64,000 nucleotides of DNA from Bacilli bacterium (GTDB lineage Bacteria > Bacillota_I > Bacilli_A > RF39 > UBA660): assembly GCA_028693035.1 (NCBI GenBank), contig JAQUWE010000001.1:1-64000 (forward strand), read 5' to 3'. Positions 51,766 to 59,907 of the stretch are shown in pieces (the first letter of the stretch is position 1; every line of letters starts with the position of its first letter). Under the pieces are notes generated by a model. The model searched no databases and was not told the DNA's origin. It saw only the letters and a list, made by a program, of their open reading frames with translations. The position numbers and the translations under genes were made by a program.

Positions 51766-52047
51766 TCATTCCTTTTTATTTCCTTTTCTGCCTAGTAAAG
51801 AATAGGAAAAAACAAAGAAAATAAGTAGGGAAACCAATAACAATAAAATTCCAACAAATAGATTGTCATCCTTCACAAAAAGAATGGATAAAAAGAGGCC
51901 ACCAATAACCAGGGCAATTTCTATTAAAATATACAAAATAAGGTAGGGCAGTCTTTTCGCTAAACTTTTCTTTTTATCAAAGGCTGGTTCTATTAAAAAA
52001 GTATCGATTGCAGTTATTATAACTTCTAATCCATCAAATATTTCCAT
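51766..52047 (-). CDS. small two-helix membrane protein, unknown
   Basis: This 93-residue protein has two hydrophobic segments (about 33-52 and 60-80), a soluble N-terminus and a K-K-E end. AGGAGAATATTAAA precedes ATG. I know no family. It is a single gene. Confidence 0.7.
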   Translation of the reverse strand: MEIFDGLEVIITAIDTFLIEPAFDKKKSLAKRLPYLILYILIEIALVIGGLFLSILFVKDDNLFVGILLLLVSLLIFFVFSYSLLGRKGNKKE

Positions 52048-52319
52048 TTTAATATTCTCCTTTCTTACGCATTATTTAATGTCACCTTTATTATAACAAA
52101 GATATGGGTACTTTCAAACAAGAAGTAATAAATCTATTGCCTAGTATTTGTAAAAAAAGAAAAAGTCTTTTATAGACTCTTCACTTTGTGCAAATAGAGT
52201 ATTATATGCATTTGTCTCCTATATGTTACATTTTCAACTATAAATATTACAATAATTAGGTTTCCATAATGTTTCAAAAGTTTAATAGAGAATATGTTAA
52301 AGTGAAAGGGGGAAATAAA

Positions 52320-52772
52320 ATGTTTTATGGAAATTATACTTGTAACAACAATAACAATGCTAACAGCAATTGTTGTGACATTAGAGAAACTCTACAAAAA
52401 ATAGAAAGATTACAAAATGAAGCAGTCAGTAATGAACTACAAGAGGGGTGCTGCAGAGATACATTAGGAGAAACCAATGTATGTGATCTATTCAATACAA
52501 GACCTATTACTTTTTATACAGCAGAGAATCGCCAAGTACAATTCCCTATCTGTAGAAGTGATAGTGGATGCGAAGGCGGAGGTAAATCTTGCGTATTTCG
52601 TGTAGAATGTGTTGGTAGTGATTCATGTCAATGCCGTATTCTTGTAGAAGGCAAAAGCAAATGTGGGCGTCCTGGATACTACGCTACTGATTCATTTGTA
52701 ACAATTAGATTATCTGATGTAGCATCTTGTAGATGTTTACCAGATACTTTTGTTGATTTATGTATTAGATAA
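52320..52772 (+). CDS. CotY/CotZ-like spore coat protein
   Basis: I start at the ATG after AAGGGGGAAATAAA, giving 150 residues. It is rich in Cys (about 17) and Asn near the N-terminus. It follows the CotY/CotZ pattern: an N-terminal C-D-I-R-E-T-L helix, a Cys-rich turn, then N-T-R-P-I-T-F-Y-T, F-R-V-E-C-V and a C-R-C-L end. These proteins cross-link in the outer spore coat or crust and are made in the mother cell late in sporulation. No coat neighbours are present. Confidence 0.85.
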   Translation: MFYGNYTCNNNNNANSNCCDIRETLQKIERLQNEAVSNELQEGCCRDTLGETNVCDLFNTRPITFYTAENRQVQFPICRSDSGCEGGGKSCVFRVECVGSDSCQCRILVEGKSKCGRPGYYATDSFVTIRLSDVASCRCLPDTFVDLCIR

Positions 52773-52841
52773 ATCAAAATTATTGTAAAAATACTCTTAT
52801 ATTGCTATAAAATTCTTTATCAATTTGTATCGTTATACTAT

Positions 52842-52869
52842 AAAGGAAACAATCTTAATTGTTTCCTTT
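52842..52869 (+). terminator. terminator of the coat protein gene
   Basis: The perfect 12-bp stem AAAGGAAACAAT/ATTGTTTCCTTT has a 4-nt loop and T-rich tail. Confidence 0.85.
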
Positions 52870-52991
52870 TATTTATTTAGAAACATCTTGTTTTAAACCA
52901 TGAATACGCATTTTATAAAGACAAATGATAATAATAATGATAAACTAATATAAGTATTAAAAACAAAGCAATTAGAATAGGATAAAAAAAT

Positions 52992-54446
52992 ATGAAAACA
53001 AGTTTTAATGAATATAAATTAAATAAAGAAATAATGAAAGCCATTGACATGCTGAACTTCAAAGAGCCAACCATGGTACAAAAACAGGTCCTACCACTTG
53101 TTTTAGAAAAAAAGGATATTATAGTCAAATCACAAACTGGGAGTGGAAAGACAGCCGCTTTTGCAATCCCTATCTGTAATTTAATAGAATGGGAAGACAA
53201 CAAACCACAAGCGCTTGTAATTACACCTACAAGAGAACTTGCTATCCAAGTAAAAGAAGATATTTTTAATATTGGAAGATTTCAAAGAACCAATGTAGTT
53301 GCTATTTTTGGTAAATATCCTTTTGCTCCACAAGTAAAACAATTGAAACAAAAGACACATATAGTAGTGGGGACACCAGGACGTATTATTGATCATATAG
53401 AAAAAGAAACTTTCGATACATCCAATATTAAATACCTTATAATTGATGAAGCTGACGAAATATTAAATATGGGCTTTATTGAACAAATAAAAGTAATTAT
53501 AGATAGATTACCCCAGGATCATACAACCATGCTATTCTCTGCAACCATGCCAGAAGCTATTAAATCACTAGCCAATCAGTATATGAAAAATCCAGTAAAT
53601 GTCGAGATAAAATATACAAATAGAGCCATAGACCGGATTGCCCAAGAAAAATATGTAGTAGAAGAGACTGACAAACTTAGTTTACTAAGAGATATTACCA
53701 TATTTGAAAATGCTGACAGCTGCATTATATTTTGTAATACACAACAAAAAGTGGATGATGTATATGTAGAATTAAAAAGACTCAATTATACTTGTCAAAA
53801 AATGCATGGTGGCATGGAACAAAAGGACCGATTAGAAGTAATAAACAGTTTTAAAAAAGGAAGTTTCCGTTATTTAGTTGCGACAGATGTAGCCGCTAGA
53901 GGCATTGATATTGACAATATTTCTCTTGTAATTAATTTTGATATACCGCAAGATAAAGACAATTATATTCATAGAATAGGAAGAACTGGACGTATTGAAA
54001 ATAAAGGAAAAGCGATTTCTTTTTCTACCAAAAGAGAATTGAGATTATTAGATGCTATTGAAGATCATATTGCTAAAAAAATACCTTTAAAAGTAAGACC
54101 TACTAAAGACAGTATTAGTGATTTAAAAGATAATTTTTTTGAAAAAATGTATACAATACCTGAAGAAAAAGAAGCTAAAGGAACACAATTAAATAAAGAA
54201 ATAATGAAATTGCATATTAATGCTGGTAAGAAAACCAAAATGAGAGCTGTTGATATCGTTGGTACTATCTGTTCTATTGAAGGAGTGACTGCTCAAGATA
54301 TTGGAATTATCAATATCATAGATATATCTACATTTGTAGAAATTTTAAATAACAAAGGAGAAATTGTTTACCAAGCTTTACAAACAAAACCTATTAAAGG
54401 TAGGATTCGTCGCGTAAGTAAAAAAGACGATACCTATATTAGATAG
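52992..54446 (+). CDS. DEAD-box RNA helicase with a DbpA-type RNA-binding domain
   Basis: This 484-residue protein has the DEAD-box motifs in order: Q motif near 24 (Q-K-Q), S-Q-T-G-S-G-K-T, P-T-R-E-L-A, V-G-T-P-G-R, I-D-E-A-D-E, S-A-T-M, then R-G-I-D and H-R-I-G-R-T-G-R. Residues about 405-475 match the DbpA RNA-binding fold, which targets 23S rRNA in DbpA. It probably helps ribosome assembly or RNA turnover in the cold. A weak AGGA site precedes ATG. Confidence 0.92.
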   Translation: MKTSFNEYKLNKEIMKAIDMLNFKEPTMVQKQVLPLVLEKKDIIVKSQTGSGKTAAFAIPICNLIEWEDNKPQALVITPTRELAIQVKEDIFNIGRFQRTNVVAIFGKYPFAPQVKQLKQKTHIVVGTPGRIIDHIEKETFDTSNIKYLIIDEADEILNMGFIEQIKVIIDRLPQDHTTMLFSATMPEAIKSLANQYMKNPVNVEIKYTNRAIDRIAQEKYVVEETDKLSLLRDITIFENADSCIIFCNTQQKVDDVYVELKRLNYTCQKMHGGMEQKDRLEVINSFKKGSFRYLVATDVAARGIDIDNISLVINFDIPQDKDNYIHRIGRTGRIENKGKAISFSTKRELRLLDAIEDHIAKKIPLKVRPTKDSISDLKDNFFEKMYTIPEEKEAKGTQLNKEIMKLHINAGKKTKMRAVDIVGTICSIEGVTAQDIGIINIIDISTFVEILNNKGEIVYQALQTKPIKGRIRRVSKKDDTYIR

Positions 54447-54532
54447 CTTGCTTGTTTACCTCTCTCATTAAAATAAAAAGGCACAGAATTATATGATTTC
54501 TGTACTAGTCAAGTATTATTATATTTAATCAT

Positions 54533-55225
54533 CTATTTACTTTCATTATTTAATTTGACTTCGATAATCCTAGAAATTTTAAATACCCGTTCCTCATTTC
54601 TTAATAAACAAAACGCTCTCAAATAATAATTATTATATTCTCCATAAATTTCTTTAGGTATAATTTCACGAGTGGTTATTTTATTTTTTTGCGAGACGTA
54701 TTTTATAGTCATTTTCAAATTATTCTTAATTGCAATTTTAAAAATATCGTATGTATCCGGAATATTAGCTGAAATATCATTATAATTAGCATCGACTTTT
54801 CTATTAATAATATTGTTTAAATCTGGCTTTTTTACATTTGAATGGCTTTTGTCTGTATGGTTTTTATTCCTTTTAACGCTAGAACCTTCACAATAAAAGT
54901 ATATAATTATTACTCCTCCAATTATATACCACAAGTTATTGTCTGATTTGCTTTCATTAGAATTGATATCATTATCGGAATATAAGTCATCCTCAACTAA
55001 TGAATAATTGCTACATTTAGCCATGGAACTATAAGAACAAGAACTTCCCGTCCACCCATCGCCACATATAACTTGACCATTTGCTTGTTTTCTCGAACAG
55101 TCAACACCACCGTGATGTGAGCAACATCCACTAGTTGCATTGACAGTATTAGGCGTCAAAACTAATATTATCAACAAAATAAATAATAAGCTGTATTTTT
55201 TAAAAAACATAATATCAATCCACAT
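54533..55225 (-). CDS. membrane-tethered WYL-domain protein with a secreted Cys/His-rich segment
   Basis: This protein of up to 230 residues has a signal peptide (about 6-30) and an exported Cys/His-rich stretch (C-C-S-H-H-G-G at 34-40, with eight Cys by residue 71). One membrane helix follows at about 98-112, then a charged linker and a C-terminal domain at about 160-226. That domain has the WYL pattern: A-I-K-N-N-L-K-M-T-I-K-Y, R-E-I-I-P-K-E-I-Y, Y-Y-L-R-A-F-C and R-V-F-K-I-S-R-I. WYL domains usually sense ligands beside an HTH; no HTH exists here. The start could be codon 6 instead. The function is unknown. Confidence 0.72.
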   Translation of the reverse strand: MWIDIMFFKKYSLLFILLIILVLTPNTVNATSGCCSHHGGVDCSRKQANGQVICGDGWTGSSCSYSSMAKCSNYSLVEDDLYSDNDINSNESKSDNNLWYIIGGVIIIYFYCEGSSVKRNKNHTDKSHSNVKKPDLNNIINRKVDANYNDISANIPDTYDIFKIAIKNNLKMTIKYVSQKNKITTREIIPKEIYGEYNNYYLRAFCLLRNEERVFKISRIIEVKLNNESK

Positions 55226-55299
55226 TTCCTTCTGAGTTAATCATATCATAAAATAGAAAAAAGTAAATAAACATAACCCCTACATAGTATTTAAACTAA

Positions 55300-55462
55300 A
55301 AAGGCTATTCAAAAAATAGATTGCGTGTAAAAACAGGTTTAAGATTTGGAACAATACAAAGATATTATAATGAAACAATTAGTAGAGTAGACTTATACAT
55401 ACTATCATCATTATGTTGATAGTTGTAATGTTCAAAACATAATAGAATATAAGAAAAAATAA
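55300..55462 (+). pseudogene. remnant of a small Cro/XRE-type HTH gene
   Basis: One frame reads K-G-Y-S-K-N-R-L-R-V-K-T-G-L-R-F-G-T-I-Q-R-Y-Y-N-E-T-I-S-R-V-D, continues to S-S-L-C, and stops. A one-base shift continues Y-V-D-S-C-N-V-Q-N-I-I-E-Y-K-K-K to TAA at 55460-55462. Joined, this matches the recognition helix and C-terminus of short HTH proteins that end in D-I-I-E-Y. The N-terminus is lost. A terminator follows. Confidence 0.65.
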
Positions 55463-55492
55463 CCTTTTCGCAAAATAACGATTAGGTTATTT
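55457..55492 (+). terminator. terminator of the HTH remnant
   Basis: AAATAACC (55457-55464) pairs with GGTTATTT (55485-55492), and more Ts follow. Confidence 0.65.
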
Positions 55493-55770
55493 TTTTAAAA
55501 GAAATTATAGAAATAAATTTTGTTGTAAAAATTGTATTTCTTAATGTTTTTTTAAATTTGTTTTCCCCAACAATAAACATTTTTTCATCAATATAACAAT
55601 TTAACGCTGCAACTTCTAATATCCAATCTTTAACAATGACAAGCAATTTTTAATTGTTTTTTATAAAATAATATGGTGACATATCATTTAACACATCACT
55701 TAAATTTAAGGTACCAGCACCAATAACAAAATAAAATGCTGATTCTAATTTACTTTTTTTCTTTTCTCAT
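55482..55770 (-). pseudogene. decayed gene of unknown family
   Basis: A minus-strand frame reads L-E-S-A-F-Y-F-V-I-G-A-G-T-L-N-L-S-D-V-L-N-D-M-S and hits TAA after I-K-N-N. It then continues in frame with W-I-L-E-V-A-A-L-N-C-Y-I-D-E-K-M-F-I-V to a stop at 55482. The only ATG (55768-55770) is one base out of frame. The coding look with an internal stop and frameshift suggests a dead gene. I cannot name it. Confidence 0.5.
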
Positions 55771-55784
55771 GTTAATACAAATAT

Positions 55785-56110
55785 TTACCATGAATTCGGA
55801 TAATATTCTTTCAGCATTTTTCCATAATATTGAATTTTATTGAAATATTTTTTCTTATCTAATTCCATCTTCATGACTAATAATGATAATTCTTCATTAT
55901 TTAATAAATAATTCACTGGGACACCAAATAATTTTGATAATGTTCTTAAATTATCAGTATCTAGTAAACCTATATCAATTTGACCTTTGGTAACCGACTG
56001 TATTGAAAAATTAAGCATACTTGGTAATTCTTGTTGTGATAACACAAACCTTTTTCTAAAACATCAAAAATTATAAATAATTTTACTTCTTTATTGAAGC
56101 TATATTTCAT
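55785..56110 (-). pseudogene. frameshifted XRE-family HTH gene
   Basis: An ATG at 56108-56110 opens M-K-Y-S-F-N-K-E-V-K...F-D-V-L-E-K-G-L. A one-base insertion near 56043-56048 shifts the frame into L-S-Q-Q-E-L-P-S-M-L-N, a typical XRE helix 2, and on to D-N-L-R-T-L-S-K-L-F-G-V-P-V-N-Y-L-L and a 30-residue tail. The continuing frame has no normal start codon of its own. It appears to be a recent pseudogene. Confidence 0.65.
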
Positions 56111-56318
56111 GATGAATTTCCCTTATATTGTTTGTTATATCAGATTTTCCTTTAAAAATCTACTTATTCTATTCGTTTTTTGATAAAGTCTTAATAAACT
56201 GTTTCAGTTTTATTTGTAGTTAAATCTTCTGCTTGAACTATAATAAACTTATCGTTTGGTTTGTTTATAATTAACGAATCATCTTTATACTATATAAAAA
56301 GTACCTGTTATATAAATC
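56111..56318. other. decayed intergenic DNA
   Basis: A minus-strand stretch of about 32 codons (K-D-D-S-L-I-I-N-K-P-N-D-K-F-I-I-V-Q) ends at TAA but has no start. It may be a remnant of another gene. Nothing else is seen. Confidence 0.35.
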
Positions 56319-57179
56319 TTAACTCTTTGCAGTTCCATCATATTTTTTATTGTAATAATTTATTTTTCCTACTTCGACAAACATCTTTGATAAATGTTTT
56401 TCAATATTATTTATTACGATACAATGTTTTTTATTAATGGGATTATCCGCATAACTTCTTATATCAAATTCTTCAACTTCATAATTCCAATTATAATCTC
56501 CAGCATCCCTTTCTTCATAATAAAATATCTTTTTTTGAAGCTCTACTATTTTTTCATAATTAACTTCGAAATTTTGGAATTCATTTTTATAGATATTGAA
56601 ATGAAATGCTTGTTCTTTTATATCGTTAAGTAGGTTATATATATACCCAAAAATTTCTTCATAAAACCATTTTCTTTTTTTATTTCTATCAAATGGTTTT
56701 AAAAAGTATAATTCGTCCCATAACAGCCATGCTTCACTAAAATTTATGTAGGAAATTTCAATATAAGTATCCATTATTTTTTCCATATTTTCCTTTATTT
56801 TATTTATACTTTTCTTTTTTTGTTTTTCATAATCTCTTTGAGTAAATTCAATCTTATTTTGTTGGTTATTGTAATACTCTTTACATTCCTCATATATTGG
56901 AATTTTATCTATTAAATCTAGAAACTTTATTTTAGAAAATATATTTCTATACTTTAAGATAGCTTCCATAATCGCAGTTAATAATTTTCTTCTTTGCAAA
57001 TAATAATCAAATAATGATGTAGCCAATAAAACAATAGTACCAGCAAAAATATTTAACAATACATTACTAATAAATGCAGTTATATCATTACTAATAAAGA
57101 ATGTAAAAAATATAGAAATAGATACTGACACTATACTAATCGCTAAAGCAAAATAAAAAACCATTTTATTTAATCTCAT
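56319..57179 (-). CDS. membrane protein with a large helical cytoplasmic domain, unknown
   Basis: This 286-residue protein has two membrane helices (about 7-30 and 36-60) and a long charged, Tyr/Lys-rich helical domain (about 65-286) with coiled-coil character around 100-140. AGGTGGTTTAA precedes ATG. I recognise no family. It lies in an accessory stretch with dead regulators, so recent acquisition is plausible. Membrane-linked effectors of defence systems can look like this, but nothing specific supports that here. Confidence 0.6.
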   Translation of the reverse strand: MRLNKMVFYFALAISIVSVSISIFFTFFISNDITAFISNVLLNIFAGTIVLLATSLFDYYLQRRKLLTAIMEAILKYRNIFSKIKFLDLIDKIPIYEECKEYYNNQQNKIEFTQRDYEKQKKKSINKIKENMEKIMDTYIEISYINFSEAWLLWDELYFLKPFDRNKKRKWFYEEIFGYIYNLLNDIKEQAFHFNIYKNEFQNFEVNYEKIVELQKKIFYYEERDAGDYNWNYEVEEFDIRSYADNPINKKHCIVINNIEKHLSKMFVEVGKINYYNKKYDGTAKS

Positions 57180-57343
57180 TTAAACCACCTAAAATAATTA
57201 TACATCAAATAATATATATTTCAAAAATTTTATCTATTCTTTTATTAACCACCTTGATAGTTGATTTTATTCTATAACCCTGCGATTTTTTCCCCTCAAA
57301 TCCATCTAAATTTCACAATCTGATTTTAAGCCTTCAAAACCAT

Positions 57344-57559
57344 TTAAAACAACTTCTTAATAGTAATAGCCCTTATTCTCTCAAATAAAAACATATTATC
57401 TTTATCATAATAGATAGCTAATAATTTACTAGACTTAATCGTTATATTTATAATCTTGCCTTGTATAAATTCACATATTGCTTTCTTCATACTACAAGCA
57501 ATATCTGATTTTTTTTTTAATCGATCATTTTTTACCAGATTTTTATAGCTAACTTCCAT
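57344..57559 (-). CDS. small protein of 71 residues, unknown
   Basis: AAGGAGTAAAAAAAT precedes ATG, a good ribosome site. The product is basic with a helical N-terminus and strand-rich middle (K-I-I-N-I-T-I-K-S-S-K-L-L-A-I-Y-Y). I know no family. It may be a real small gene or a remnant. Confidence 0.5.
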   Translation of the reverse strand: MEVSYKNLVKNDRLKKKSDIACSMKKAICEFIQGKIINITIKSSKLLAIYYDKDNMFLFERIRAITIKKLF

Positions 57560-57588
57560 ATTTTTTTACTCCTTTTTTATTAAAACAA

Positions 57589-57621
57589 AAAGCCACAGAA
57601 ACCCTTTGTTTCTATGGCTTT
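57589..57621 (-). terminator. terminator after tRNA-Trp
   Basis: A 14-bp stem with one mismatch (AAAGCCACAGAAAC/GTTTCTATGGCTTT) and a 5-nt loop is followed by T-rich sequence on the minus strand, about 40 bases after the tRNA. Confidence 0.8.
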
Positions 57622-57661
57622 ATCTATGTTCTAACTCCAAAATTTGAAGTGATTTCATATT

Positions 57662-57736
57662 TGGCAGGAGCATTCAGATTCGAACTGAAATTCTCGGTTT
57701 TGGAGACCAAGCGAATAACCATTAACTCATGCTCCT
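57662..57736 (-). tRNA. tRNA-Trp(CCA)
   Basis: Read on the minus strand, the acceptor is AGGAGCA/TGCTCCT with G73 and encoded CCA, the bacterial tRNA-Trp identity. The anticodon arm is TTGGT-CTCCAAA-ACCGA (anticodon CCA) and the T arm is TTCAG-TTCGAAT-CTGAA. The D arm only pairs if shifted by one base (GAGT/ATTC), leaving a single base before it and GC after it. Confidence 0.9.
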
Positions 57737-57804
57737 ATGAAAAGCAAGTGGTTGCTTTTCTAAAATACATTATAGCATAATTATAATTTCTTATCAACAT
57801 TTTT

Positions 57805-57835
57805 TCACCTAAACAGCATATTATTATATAGGTGA
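57805..57835 (+). promoter_or_regulatory. hairpin covering the ribosome site of the CwlJ-like gene
   Basis: TCACCTA (57805-57811) and TAGGTGA (57829-57835) are perfectly complementary, with 17 bases between. The 3' arm contains the ribosome site AGGTGA that lies 5 bases before ATG. Confidence 0.45.
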
Positions 57836-57839
57836 TACT

Positions 57840-58268
57840 ATGGGGATTATATCATACACAGAGAAGGAAAGAGACTTACTAGCTAGACTTATGCGTGCTG
57901 AAGCCCTTGGTGAAGGGGAAATGGGTATGCTGATGGTTGGCAACGTTGGTGTCAACAGAGTTTTATCCACCTGTCTTACATTCAAGAATATAACAACCAT
58001 TACACAAATGATTTATCAAAATCCAGGAGGATTCAGTGGTACTGAAAGTCCTCTATTCTTCGCAGCCCCAACAGAAAATGAAAAAAGACTAGCAGATCTG
58101 GTTCTCTCAGGAAAAAATTATTTTCCCGCTACCAATGCTCTATGGTTTTACGCACCTAAAAAAGGAGAAGAATGTCTTCCATTCTGGTGGGATCAAAAAA
58201 ATATAGGCAGATATAAAAATCACTGCTTTTATGAACCCTATCCAGGCATATGTCCAGAAATACATTAA
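57840..58268 (+). CDS. cwlJ: CwlJ/SleB-family spore cortex hydrolase
   Basis: This 142-residue protein is a stand-alone Hydrolase_2 domain without signal peptide or peptidoglycan-binding domain, the CwlJ layout. The catalytic Glu is in R-A-E21-A-L-G-E-G, followed by G-N-V-G-V-N-R-V and the late Y-K-N-H-C-F-Y. CwlJ is laid on the spore from the mother cell and degrades cortex at germination. No gerQ neighbour is present. Confidence 0.88.
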   Translation: MGIISYTEKERDLLARLMRAEALGEGEMGMLMVGNVGVNRVLSTCLTFKNITTITQMIYQNPGGFSGTESPLFFAAPTENEKRLADLVLSGKNYFPATNALWFYAPKKGEECLPFWWDQKNIGRYKNHCFYEPYPGICPEIH

Positions 58269-58403
58269 AAATCCATCTAACATACTAACAGATATAAACA
58301 GGAAAAATACCCTGTTTTTTTCTATGTAAAATAAAAACAATACCTCCTTTTTGGAGATACCATTTTTATCAATATTCTATATCTATACTATCCATTATAT
58401 GCC

Positions 58404-59819
58404 TTAAGGAATAATAAGTGTCTGCCCAATCGACAAATTGTTATTTTTTAAATTATTTCTTTTTGTGATAGCATCCACAGTTGTATTATTATTACTTGCT
58501 ATTTTATATAAACTATCTCCAGATTTTACAACATATCTTTTTTCAGATGTTGTAGGAGTAGTAATAGCTGATGCATTTGGAATTCGTATAACCTGCCCTA
58601 CACTAAGTAAATTGGTAGGTAGATTATTATAACGCATTAAAGTATCTACGGTTGTATTATATCTAGAAGCTACGTCCCATAAATTATCGCCAGCTTTGAC
58701 CGTATAATTTGTATAAGAAGAATCACTTGGCGCTGTTCCTTCTGTACCTTCATCTGTTTTCTTTGGAATTTGTAGGATTTGACCAATACTAAGTGCACTA
58801 CTAGACAAATCGTTATATTTCATAAGTTCTTCTGCACTTATATTATATTTACTGGCAATATTCCATAAAGTATCTCCTGTTTTGACTGTATATAAGGTTT
58901 CATCAGGGGGAATTAGATTCTCATTACTATTGTCATCTCCTATAATAATAGTATTTGGTACTTTAATTTGTTGCCCAATTGATAAACTAGAAGTGGTGAG
59001 ATTGTTTAAACGTAAAAGTTCATTGGCTGTCGTATTGTATTTACTAGCAATTTGCCATAATGTATCTCCTGCTTTTACTACATATATATCACTTTCTTCT
59101 GGAGCACTTGGAATTACGGAAACCCGTAGCACCTGTCCTACTTGCAAAGCATTGGAAGGTAAATTATTTAAAGTTTTAAGAGTATCTACTGTTGTATTAA
59201 ACATTTTGGCAATACTCCATAAACTATCACCTGACTTAACTGTATAAGTACCAGCTGGGGTTTTCCTTCCCATATATTCTAAAAGAGCTCTTACAACTGC
59301 ATCTACATACTGTGGATAATTGTTTTTTAATTGTTGTACATCATCTTTTGTACTATCTAAAAAACCATATTCCATAATAAATGGCTGTGTTTGCCCTGTT
59401 TCTCTAAGCATAAAATAGTAATCCTTAGATGGATCTGAAGGGAGTCTTCTTTGGTATACACTTCTTACATTTTGCCCGGCTCTTTCAATTTCTGTTGCGA
59501 CTCTATTGGCTAAATTATTATTGTTTCTTAACGCATAGATAACCTCTGCTCCATCTCCACCAGATGCATTGATATGATTAGATACAACAATGACATCATT
59601 GCTATCTCCAAAAGCATCCAATACTCTTTTTACCCTGTCATTTGGATTGATGGTTTCGTCTGTTTGACGAATCAGTTTCACAGGCACATTTAAATCTTGC
59701 AATCTCTGATACATCAACTGTGATATTTGTAAATTCAAATCTTTTTCAATAATACCATTTCCAACAGCACCACTATCTGTCCCACCATGCCCTGCATCTA
59801 TAACAACTTTATAATCCAT
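58404..59819 (-). CDS. N-acetylmuramoyl-L-alanine amidase with five LysM repeats
   Basis: This 471-residue protein has an N-terminal amidase_3 domain with zinc ligands H11 (D-A-G-H-G-G), E25 and H82 (S-N-H-I-N-A-S), and catalytic E150 (M-E-Y-G-F). Five LysM modules follow (about 192-471), each beginning Y-x-V-K-x-G-D and separated by Ser/Thr-rich linkers. There is no signal peptide, as in mother-cell lytic amidases such as CwlC, so it may act after mother-cell lysis or on spore walls. The TTAGGAGGTAGTAGT site precedes ATG. Confidence 0.93.
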   Translation of the reverse strand: MDYKVVIDAGHGGTDSGAVGNGIIEKDLNLQISQLMYQRLQDLNVPVKLIRQTDETINPNDRVKRVLDAFGDSNDVIVVSNHINASGGDGAEVIYALRNNNNLANRVATEIERAGQNVRSVYQRRLPSDPSKDYYFMLRETGQTQPFIMEYGFLDSTKDDVQQLKNNYPQYVDAVVRALLEYMGRKTPAGTYTVKSGDSLWSIAKMFNTTVDTLKTLNNLPSNALQVGQVLRVSVIPSAPEESDIYVVKAGDTLWQIASKYNTTANELLRLNNLTTSSLSIGQQIKVPNTIIIGDDNSNENLIPPDETLYTVKTGDTLWNIASKYNISAEELMKYNDLSSSALSIGQILQIPKKTDEGTEGTAPSDSSYTNYTVKAGDNLWDVASRYNTTVDTLMRYNNLPTNLLSVGQVIRIPNASAITTPTTSEKRYVVKSGDSLYKIASNNNTTVDAITKRNNLKNNNLSIGQTLIIP

Positions 59820-59885
59820 ACTACTACCTCCTAAAATAGTGTATGCGATTTCCCTATTTTGTGCGTATTTTTTTATCGATTAAAA

Positions 59886-59907
59886 AAAGGACTCTATAGA
59901 ATCCTTT
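59886..59907 (-). terminator. terminator of the polysaccharide deacetylase gene
   Basis: AAAGGA pairs with TCCTTT and an inner TCTATAGA palindrome extends the stem. Ts follow on the minus strand. Confidence 0.65.

Noticed and set aside
57662..57736. tRNA-Trp as an active integration site
   Set aside because: I found no second copy of the tRNA 3' end and no integrase in the window; the idea is kept only as a question for the decayed stretch.
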